From contig PCCM01000108.1 in assembly GCA_002731735.1 (NCBI GenBank), forward strand, positions 22,639 through 28,633: DNA of 5,995 bases, in the 5' to 3' direction. Shown here in pieces: positions 1-4,924 of this stretch. The notes under the pieces were generated by a model, which was not told where the DNA came from, did not search any database, and was given only the letters and a program-made list of their open reading frames with translations. The first letter of the stretch is position 1; each line of letters opens with the position of its first letter. This stretch comes from Gemmatimonadota bacterium. Its GTDB lineage: Bacteria; Gemmatimonadota; Gemmatimonadetes; Longimicrobiales; Gaopeijiaceae. The translations under genes and the position numbers were made by a program.

Positions 1-1946
1 CCCTCGCGAATGTTGATCCCGATCAGGCCCACCGTCCGCACATTCCCGTAAGCGGACAGCGCCGTCTTCTTGATCTTGCCGCCCTTGGTACAAAAGAGGA
101 GGTACCGGTCGTCCGAGAACTCCCGTACGGCAACCACCGACGCGATCTCGTCGGAGGGATCGATGTTCAGGAGGTTGACGATCGGCTTACCACGGGAGTG
201 CCGACCAGCCGGCGGGACCTGCCATACCTTCAACCAGTGGCACTGACCCGACCGGGTGAAAATCATCAGGTATTCGTGGGCGGACGCCACGAACAGGTGC
301 TCCACCCAGTCCTCCTCCTTCGTGCCCATTCCCTGGAGCCCCCGTCCCCCACGCCTCTGAGCACGGTAGGTGTCCACCTCGGTCCGTTTCACGTATCCCG
401 CACGTGAGACCGTGATGACCATCTCTTCGTCCGCGATCAGGTCCTCCACGTCCAACGAAGACGCCTCCCCGATGATCTCGCTGCGCCGGTCGTCTCCGTA
501 CTTCTTGCCGATCTCGGTGAGTTCCTCAGTGATGATCTCCATCCTGCGATCGCGACTGTCCAGAATCCCCCTGAGTTCCTCGATAGTGACACGTAACGCG
601 GCGAGTTCCTCGTCGAGCTTCTCCATCTCCAGCCCGGTCAGCCGAGCCAACCGCATGTCCAGAATCGCCTTGGCTTGCCGCTCCGAAAGCTCGAAGTTTT
701 CCTGCAAGCGCTCCGACGCCGTCTCGGCATCCCGCGAGCCCCGAATGATCTTGATCACTTGGTCGATGTTGTCGACGGCGATCTTGAGACCCTCGAGGAT
801 GTGCGCCCGCTCATCGGCCTTCCGCAGATCGAAGGTCGTCCGGCGCACGACCACCACGTGACGATGATCGATGAAGTGCTGGAGCATCTGCCGGAGCGTA
901 AGAACGCGGGGTACCCCGTCCACCAACGCCAGCATGATCGTGCCGAAAGTCGACTGCATCTGTGTGTGCTTGTACAGCCGGTTCAAGACGATTTGTGGAA
1001 TGGCGTCCCTCTTGAGCTCGATGACGATGCGGAGCCCGTCTCGGTCGGATTCGTCCCGCATGTCACGGATTTCGGTGATCTTCTTGTCCCGAACCAGTTG
1101 AGCGATCTGCTCGATCAGGCGGGATTTGTTGACCATGAACGGGATCTCCGTCACGATGATGCGCTCGGAGGACTCATTCATTTCTTCGATCTTGGCACGC
1201 GCCCGCATCACGATCCGGCCTCGGCCGGTCCGGAAGGCGTCTTCGATGCCCGACCGTCCACAGATGAACCCACCCGTCGGAAAATCGGGGCCAGTCACCA
1301 ATTGCTCGAGCCGCTCCTGCGAAAGGTCGGGATCGGCAATCAGGGCCGCCGCCGCCGCGAGGATCTCCCGCAGGTTATGTGGCGGGATGTTGGTCGCCAT
1401 TCCTACAGCGATCCCAGAACTGCCGTTGATGAGCAGGTTCGGCACCCTCGCCGGAAGGACCGTGGGCTCTTCCAAGCGCCCGTCGAAGTTGGGCGTGAAG
1501 GCAACCGTCTCCTTCTCGATGTCCTGCCGAAGCTCCATCGCCAGTGCGGTAAGGCGGGCTTCGGTGTACCGGTATGCCGCCGCCGAGTCGCCATCGATGG
1601 ACCCGAAATTTCCCTGGCCGTCGACGAGGGGATAACGCAGCGAGAACTCCTGGGCCATCCGCACCATAGAGTCGTAAATGGAGGAATCGCCATGGGGGTG
1701 GTACTTGCCCAGCACATCCCCGACCACGTTGGCCGACTTCTTGTAACCCCGCCCCGGGCTCAGCCCGAGCTCGCCCATCGCGTACAGGATGCGCCTGTGA
1801 ACCGGCTTCAGGCCGTCACGTACGTCGGGCAACGCTCTCTGTACAATGACGCTCATCGAGTAGTCGATGAACGATTCGCGCATCTCGTCTTCGAGAAGAC
1901 GTTCTAGGACTTTCTCTCCGCCCAAACGGAGTTCGTCGTCAGCCAT
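1..1946 (-). CDS. gyrA: DNA gyrase subunit A, 3'-truncated by the window edge
   Basis: GyrA is the cleavage and reunion subunit of DNA gyrase (A2B2), which introduces negative supercoils using ATP hydrolysed by GyrB. 648 codons are visible. The breakage-reunion domain spans about residues 1-495, with the active-site Arg-Tyr pair at 126-127 (motif AAAYRYTE) and the quinolone pocket at 83-92 (HPHGDSSIYD). In that pocket S88 and D92 correspond to E. coli S83 and D87, so no classical resistance change is present. The C-terminal beta-pinwheel begins near residue 500. The GyrA box QRRGGRG at 530-536 identifies the protein as GyrA and not ParC. About 200 residues, including the rest of the pinwheel and any acidic tail, lie beyond the edge. 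The E. coli-type insertion before the coiled coil is absent. The ATG at 1946 is chosen because MADDELRL leads directly into the conserved N-terminus and GAGG sits 7 bases upstream. Its A overlaps the TGA of an upstream short frame. Confidence 0.98.
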   Translation of the reverse strand, partial: MADDELRLGGEKVLERLLEDEMRESFIDYSMSVIVQRALPDVRDGLKPVHRRILYAMGELGLSPGRGYKKSANVVGDVLGKYHPHGDSSIYDSMVRMAQEFSLRYPLVDGQGNFGSIDGDSAAAYRYTEARLTALAMELRQDIEKETVAFTPNFDGRLEEPTVLPARVPNLLINGSSGIAVGMATNIPPHNLREILAAAAALIADPDLSQERLEQLVTGPDFPTGGFICGRSGIEDAFRTGRGRIVMRARAKIEEMNESSERIIVTEIPFMVNKSRLIEQIAQLVRDKKITEIRDMRDESDRDGLRIVIELKRDAIPQIVLNRLYKHTQMQSTFGTIMLALVDGVPRVLTLRQMLQHFIDHRHVVVVRRTTFDLRKADERAHILEGLKIAVDNIDQVIKIIRGSRDAETASERLQENFELSERQAKAILDMRLARLTGLEMEKLDEELAALRVTIEELRGILDSRDRRMEIITEELTEIGKKYGDDRRSEIIGEASSLDVEDLIADEEMVITVSRAGYVKRTEVDTYRAQRRGGRGLQGMGTKEEDWVEHLFVASAHEYLMIFTRSGQCHWLKVWQVPPAGRHSRGKPIVNLLNIDPSDEIASVVAVREFSDDRYLLFCTKGGKIKKTALSAYGNVRTVGLIGINIRE

Positions 1947-2110
1947 CAATTAGCCTCGAGAAGAGCGTTGGTGGAATCTTTCGGCGGGTGGGGGTCCGTC
2001 TGGGCGAATACCTCGCTCAGGCGGGTGGCAGAGTCGCGGAAGGTGCCAGTGATTCGTTCGTGCCCGGAGCAAAATGAACCGGTAGTTCTGACTTCGAGGA
2101 TGCGCCTCAA
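1946..2110 (-). CDS. Possible 54-residue leader ORF coupled to gyrA
   Basis: I do not recognise this protein. A TTG codon at 2110 is preceded by GAGGAG with a 5-base spacer. The frame then runs 54 codons to a TGA whose last base is the first base of the gyrA ATG, an arrangement typical of translational coupling. About two thirds of codons end in G or C, and this bias is strongest in the middle of the frame (about 2050-1975), where one competing frame hits a stop and the other has poor third-position bias. No transmembrane segment, signal peptide or domain is visible; the product is mixed polar with two Cys/Gly-rich residues near its start. Against it: the start is a TTG inside a stem-loop, the frame is also open far upstream through the terminator, and a frame this short can be open by chance. 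It may be a real small protein, a regulatory leader peptide, or only untranslated gyrA leader. Confidence 0.35.
   Translation of the reverse strand: MRRILEVRTTGSFCSGHERITGTFRDSATRLSEVFAQTDPHPPKDSTNALLEAN
1954..1957 (-). promoter_or_regulatory. Ribosome binding site of gyrA
   Basis: On the minus strand GAGG is followed by the 7-base spacer CTAATTG and then the gyrA ATG. This is a plausible Shine-Dalgarno match at normal spacing and supports the start at 1946. It lies inside the last codons of the possible upstream 54-codon frame, so ribosomes ending there would be placed directly on it. Confidence 0.6.
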
Positions 2111-2125
2111 AGCGTCTCCTCGAAG
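2092..2125 (-). promoter_or_regulatory. Stem-loop with perfect 9-bp arms in the gyrA leader
   Basis: In the minus-strand transcript CUUCGAGGA (2125-2117) pairs perfectly with UCCUCGAAG (2100-2092). Inside, after a 2x2 internal loop, CGC (2114-2112) pairs with GCG (2105-2103), leaving a six-base apical loop UUUGAG. No uridine run follows, so this is not an intrinsic terminator. The 5' arm holds most of a Shine-Dalgarno sequence and the apical loop holds the UUG of the short frame, which would make it a translational block if transcribed. As DNA the same 9-bp dyad could instead be a protein operator in the gyrA control region. It is centred about 160 bases upstream of the gyrA ATG and about 55 bases after the terminator. 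Confidence 0.55.
2116..2121 (-). promoter_or_regulatory. Shine-Dalgarno-like GAGGAG before the short ORF
   Basis: GAGGAG on the minus strand lies 5 bases before the TTG at 2110. It decides the start proposed for the short frame. It falls mostly in the 5' arm of the 2092-2125 stem-loop, so it would be paired when that RNA hairpin forms. Confidence 0.4.
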
Positions 2126-2160
2126 GGATGTGCAGAGGGAGCTAACTCGTTGAAAACTAA

Positions 2161-2198
2161 CAAAAAAGGAGCCCTCGAACAATTCCCCCGAGAGCTCC
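2161..2198 (-). terminator. Rho-independent terminator of the uvrA/GT/TPR side
   Basis: On the minus strand GGAGCTCTCG (2198-2189) and CGAGGGCTCC (2177-2168) form a 10-bp stem with one G-U wobble and an 11-base loop. Six consecutive T residues follow (2167-2162) and a T-rich stretch continues to about 2152. The plus strand lacks a T-run after the hairpin, so it is unidirectional. It should end transcripts coming from the TolB-like/TPR gene, and possibly from uvrA and the glycosyltransferase because no terminator is seen between them. gyrA would therefore need its own promoter downstream of 2161. Confidence 0.88.
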
Positions 2199-2249
2199 TG
2201 AAGAAGTACCGCGGGCGGCCTCCTAGGGTGTCTGCTAGTTCGCGGGACG

Positions 2250-2305
2250 CCCTCCCCTGTCTCCCCCTCTGCCTCCTCCCTTTGCTCCCCCCTGCCTCCC
2301 CTGCC
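2250..2305 (-). repeat. G-rich purine-biased low-complexity tract
   Basis: On the minus strand about 55 bases consist of successive runs of three to six G separated by short A/G/C linkers, resembling a degenerate 10-13 base repeat of the form GGGGAGGCA / GGGGGAGCAAA. The plus strand is correspondingly C/T-only over long stretches. At least five runs of three or more G with mostly short linkers make a G-quadruplex in the transcript or coding-strand DNA plausible. It starts directly after the last codons recognisable as the TPR family C-terminus. Confidence 0.6.
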
Positions 2306-2308
2306 GGA

Positions 2309-2560
2309 GAGCTGATTCCTGATTTCTCGCATGAGGGAAACAAAGCCCGGATCGGACCGCATGACATCCCAAACCGGGTCCGTCCTCAGGGATGTCATCA
2401 CGCGCCTGTCGCGGTCGCGGACCGCCTCCCTCAAGAAGGTCAGAGCCTCTTCCGTGTCCCCCAGAGCAGCTTGAGCCGAAGCCATGTACACCGAACGGTG
2501 ATGGAGTCTCCTTCGGTCGCCCGAGGTCGGAGGACTACGGGCCAGCCGAACCTCGGTCAT
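2309..2560 (-). pseudogene. C-terminal remnant of the TolB-like/TPR protein, out of frame
   Basis: This frame encodes the usual end of the family: a last TPR-like helix pair (residues ASAQAALGDTEEALTFLREA), then a D-P-x-W/F-D-x-M/L-R-S-D-P-x-F pattern and a final MREIRN-type helix. This matches the common ending in which a last helix pair is followed by DPRFDPLRSDPRF-like residues. It is shifted by one position relative to the N-terminal part and has no start of its own with a ribosome binding site. It also lacks a stop codon: after the conserved end the frame stays open through the G-rich tract and terminator as far as 1946. Only about 20 codons separate the frame break from the conserved ending, whereas intact relatives have several more TPR units there. 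A decayed gene is the simplest reading; a sequencing indel alone would not explain the missing repeats. Confidence 0.72.
2521..2556 (-). repeat. Inverted repeat at the frame break of the TPR gene
   Basis: On the plus strand CCGAGGTCGG (2521-2530) and CCGAACCTCGG (2546-2556) are inverted copies that differ by one inserted base, separated by 15 bases. The TAG ending the N-terminal frame (2537-2535) lies within the loop side of this hairpin. Such structures favour slippage and small deletions, so it may mark the event that broke the gene. Confidence 0.6.
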
Positions 2561-3716
2561 GGGCTTCGGGAAGCTCCGGGTCCATCTCGTACGCCTTCAA
2601 CGCCAACACCCGCGCCCTCGAAATGGATTCGGCCAGATCTGAAGCCTCCAACATGCCGAGCATCAACTCGGTAGTGGCCAACCCTGCATACGCGCCCGCG
2701 AACGTCGGATCTGCCTCTACCGCCTGGCTATAAAGCTCCAGGGCCGCTTGAAGGCCCTCCACCGTCTCACGGGACCCTTCGAACTGGGCCTTCGTGAACG
2801 CCTCGTTGGCCGCAGGCACTTCACTCCCCGTAGCATGAGCGAGAACCGGGGTGTCCCCACTCGCGGGGCTATCCCCACCCATGGACAACTCTGCTTGGAT
2901 CTCCTCGGCGATGGCGTTGGCCACCTCAGTCTGGAGAGCCAGCACATCCGTGAAACTGCGTAAATAGTCCTGTGCCCACGTGTGGGTGTCACTCGCTCCA
3001 TGGATCAGCTGCACCGTGATCCGGACCTGGTCGTCCGCACGCGCCACCGAGCCCTCCACGATGCCCGCGACGCCGAGCTCTTGGGCGATTTCGGGAATGG
3101 TCTTATTGATGGTCTCATCCGTGGTCGCGTACCGCGCAACGGTGGTCCGGGATACCACCCGAATTTCCGGAATCTGGCTCAGGCGCGCGATCAACGCCTC
3201 GTGCATGCCCGCTACGAAATAGTCCTGTTCGGAGTTCTCCGAAAAATTATCGAACGGCAGAACGGCGATAGAACGGATTGGTTCGTCGGGGTCGTAGACC
3301 GAGGGAAGAACCGACGGCCCCAGACCGGTGCTCACCGCGCCGGTGCCCTGGGCGGTGTTCTGGACCCACCACGCGCCGACACCACCCACCGCAAGTAAGG
3401 TCACGGTCATCAACGCCAGACGAGGAAGAGTGCCGGTCGACGGTGGGTCGTTGAACTGGTCAGCATCGGCCGTCACCTGAATGCCATCGGTCGTGACGTC
3501 GAAAACCCAGGCGAGAACTATGACGACGGGAAACCCCAAAACTGCGAACACCACCACGTACTGGAGAGCCCATTCGGCCGAGAAGGCAGGCAGGACGATT
3601 TCACCGAGCTGCAGCACCACGAAAGCGAACGCCGCGTAGCCCACGGCTACGCGGAAGACGTGGCGACGCCGCAACTCCGCAATGAAGCTCGTCATCTTGG
3701 AAGGTTGCTCAACCAT
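2535..3716 (-). CDS. TolB-like domain / TPR membrane protein, truncated in the TPR array
   Basis: Residue numbers count from the ATG at 3716, giving 393 residues. A short cytoplasmic lead carries the family hallmark FIAELRRRHVFRVAVGYA. Three hydrophobic helices follow at about 21-43, 50-72 and 99-117. A TolB-like/FlgO-type domain spans about 146-276, beginning RSIAVLPFDNFSEN, with the typical RVVSRTT and GSVARADDQVRITVQLI segments. TPR units start near 310 (LYSQAVEADPTFAGAYAGLA). Relatives of this type, related to the sensory halves of some adenylate cyclases and CadC-like regulators, are usually 550-750 residues; their exact role is unknown. Here the frame ends at a TAG in the second or third TPR, and the family C-terminus continues out of frame (2560-2309). 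The start is uncertain: ATG 3695 matches the domain edge, ATG 3716 gives the usual short lead, and ATG 3770 is the only one with a strong AAGGAGG, though 13-14 bases away. If translated, the product keeps the membrane and TolB-like parts. Confidence 0.8.
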   Translation of the reverse strand: MVEQPSKMTSFIAELRRRHVFRVAVGYAAFAFVVLQLGEIVLPAFSAEWALQYVVVFAVLGFPVVIVLAWVFDVTTDGIQVTADADQFNDPPSTGTLPRLALMTVTLLAVGGVGAWWVQNTAQGTGAVSTGLGPSVLPSVYDPDEPIRSIAVLPFDNFSENSEQDYFVAGMHEALIARLSQIPEIRVVSRTTVARYATTDETINKTIPEIAQELGVAGIVEGSVARADDQVRITVQLIHGASDTHTWAQDYLRSFTDVLALQTEVANAIAEEIQAELSMGGDSPASGDTPVLAHATGSEVPAANEAFTKAQFEGSRETVEGLQAALELYSQAVEADPTFAGAYAGLATTELMLGMLEASDLAESISRARVLALKAYEMDPELPEAHDRGSAGP

Positions 3717-3916
3717 GGTCTTCAGCCACTCAATCCAATGTACCGAAGAGGCCCGCTCTATTCTCAACATCGCTCTGCCCTGATCCTCCTTCAAGGTTAC
3801 TTGAATCACCAACTTGAAGACGAGCGACAGGGCCAAGGCGTCACACGGACACCGGTCCCCCTAGTTAATAGGAGCCGGATCCGGGGCGGTTCGTTAAGGC
3901 TGTGGGGGTTCTCCTC
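3717..3916. other. Spacer between the glycosyltransferase and the TPR gene
   Basis: About 200 bases. In minus-strand order the glycosyltransferase TAG runs directly into GGAGGAG with no start codon at a usable distance. A CCGGATCCGG palindrome follows (3873-3882), then the TTCAAG repeats and AAGGAGG. No intrinsic terminator is visible, so read-through from the glycosyltransferase into the TPR gene is possible. A TTG-started extension of the TPR frame is open to 3836, but its 40 residues do not look like the family. Confidence 0.5.
3789..3819 (-). promoter_or_regulatory. Overlapping TTCAAG inverted repeats before the TPR gene
   Basis: On the minus strand CTTCAAG (3819-3813), TTCAAG (3805-3800) and CTTGAAG (3795-3789) occur in a row. 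The last can pair perfectly with the first (7 bp, 17-base loop) or with the middle one (6 bp, 4-base loop TAAC). The final arm runs into the AAGGAGG at 3791-3785. This could be an operator with repeated half-sites or a pair of alternative RNA hairpins near the start of the TolB-like/TPR gene. No clear -10/-35 elements were seen around it. Confidence 0.4.
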
Positions 3917-4924
3917 CTAGGCCACGGCGACGAAGTCGGTGACCTCCTCCCAGCCCGCCGACTCGAGTTCGGCGCAGATCTGGTGCCGGGCTCCCTCTTG
4001 GCCGACCGCCGCCACCGAGAAGCCATCCCGGTACTCATCGATCCCGGACGGGTGTATGACAGGGGCCCCATGAATGCGCTGATCGATCTTTCGAGGATCC
4101 AAATCGACGAACGCCCGGACGCTCCCACCTTGCACCTGAACTTCCCGCGCGAACGCCTTTCCGATCGGCCCCGCCCCCCACACCACCAAGCCATCTCGAC
4201 CCCGCGCCAGCGTTTCGAGCAGGTAGTGGACCTTGCAACGTCGAAAAGCCTCGGGAGTGTAGGCCTCATGCCGCACAGAGGCCCGGTCGCGGTGGATTCG
4301 CCACTGAAGCAGCACCCGATCGACCGCCGCCAGCCGAGCGCTGGACCGCCACAGCCGGAGTATCAGATCGTAGTCCTCCGGCCACCCCCGGTCCACGTAT
4401 CCGCCCACCTCCGCCACGATGGCCGTCCGCAAGAAGAAGGTGGGGTGCGCTAGCGGACACTCGATGAACAGATTCCGTTCCACGTCCTCCGGAGTCCGCA
4501 TTCCGTTGATCCAGTCTTCGTAACGTCGCCCCCCGCCCCGCACCTCGGCCCTGGGGAAGTAGCGCACACCCGCCCCGCACCCCGCCAGGTCCGGCCGACC
4601 CTCGAGCAGCATGAATTGTTCGGCGAAGCGAGTGGGCTCGGCGATGTCATCCGCGTCCATGCGAGCCAGATAGCGGCCTCGCGCACTGGTCCGACCCGCC
4701 TCGAGCGCCGGTACGATGCCCCTAGGCGGCTGGTGGACCACGCTGACCCGCGAGTCTTCTCGAGCCCACGCAGAAAGAAGCCCCGGGCTGTCGTCCGTCG
4801 AACCATCGTCCACAGCGAGCACCTCGAAGTCCTCGAACGTCTGAGCACGAAGCGAGGCGATGCACTCCGGCAAGTACGGCGCAGCGTCGCGCACCGGGAG
4901 TAGGACCGAAATCGCCGCGGGCAT
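3917..4924 (-). CDS. GT2 family glycosyltransferase with C-terminal Rossmann-like domain
   Basis: 335 residues. The N-terminal part (about 5-215) is a GT-A fold inverting family 2 glycosyltransferase. ISVLLPVRDA opens the first strand, VDDGSTDDS (38-46) binds the nucleotide-sugar, MDADD (89-93) carries the DXD metal-binding motif, and PEDYDL (182-187) holds the acidic pair that usually includes the catalytic base. From about 240 a second domain starts with VVWGAGPIG (247-255), a glycine-rich dinucleotide-type loop, followed by an acidic end to the second strand (VDLDPRKI, 273-280) and ending in a short FVAVA strand. It resembles the NAD-binding-like domains of PglD-type and C-methyltransferase C-terminal regions. 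No signal peptide or membrane helix is visible, so it is probably cytoplasmic and acts on polysaccharide, lipid-linked or protein glycan precursors; donor and acceptor cannot be read from sequence. The ATG directly abuts the uvrA TGA and no clear Shine-Dalgarno precedes it, suggesting coupled translation. Confidence 0.9.
   Translation of the reverse strand: MPAAISVLLPVRDAAPYLPECIASLRAQTFEDFEVLAVDDGSTDDSPGLLSAWAREDSRVSVVHQPPRGIVPALEAGRTSARGRYLARMDADDIAEPTRFAEQFMLLEGRPDLAGCGAGVRYFPRAEVRGGGRRYEDWINGMRTPEDVERNLFIECPLAHPTFFLRTAIVAEVGGYVDRGWPEDYDLILRLWRSSARLAAVDRVLLQWRIHRDRASVRHEAYTPEAFRRCKVHYLLETLARGRDGLVVWGAGPIGKAFAREVQVQGGSVRAFVDLDPRKIDQRIHGAPVIHPSGIDEYRDGFSVAAVGQEGARHQICAELESAGWEEVTDFVAVA

Larger units (their letters stand above)
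1947..2308. other. Intergenic region before gyrA
   Basis: Between the recognisable end of the TPR remnant and gyrA, in minus-strand order, this stretch holds the G-rich low-complexity tract (2305-2250), about 50 bases with nothing recognisable, the intrinsic terminator, the 34-base stem-loop and the possible 54-codon frame. A gyrA promoter must lie in it or in the terminator region if the terminator is efficient. I could not find a convincing -35/-10 pair: the best pair, TTGTTC with TAGTTT at a 17-base spacing, overlaps the terminator and is weak. Confidence 0.6.

Noticed and set aside
675..1907. A 410-codon open frame on the plus strand opposite gyrA
   Set aside because: It lies wholly antisense to a strongly conserved, unquestionable gyrA frame. 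Its product is rich in His, Arg, Asp and Pro with no family resemblance, as expected from the complement of GC-biased codons.
1..1946. Identity as topoisomerase IV subunit A (ParC)
   Set aside because: The complete GyrA box QRRGGRG at residues 530-536 and the close match across the breakage-reunion domain indicate GyrA.
2150..2674. A 174-codon plus-strand frame over the terminator and broken TPR region
   Set aside because: It begins in the terminator T-run, crosses the C-rich tract and shows no domain. The opposite strand encodes recognisable TPR-family residues.
3865..3920. A terminator or short ORF after the glycosyltransferase (GGAGGAG beside the stop codon; CCGGATCCGG palindrome)
   Set aside because: No start codon lies within reach of the GGAGGAG, and the palindrome is short with no following T-run, so neither element can be supported.
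3902..4453. A plus-strand frame opposite the glycosyltransferase
   Set aside because: It has low-complexity Pro/Arg/His composition and is complementary to the GT2 and Rossmann coding sequence with intact motifs; it is a shadow frame.
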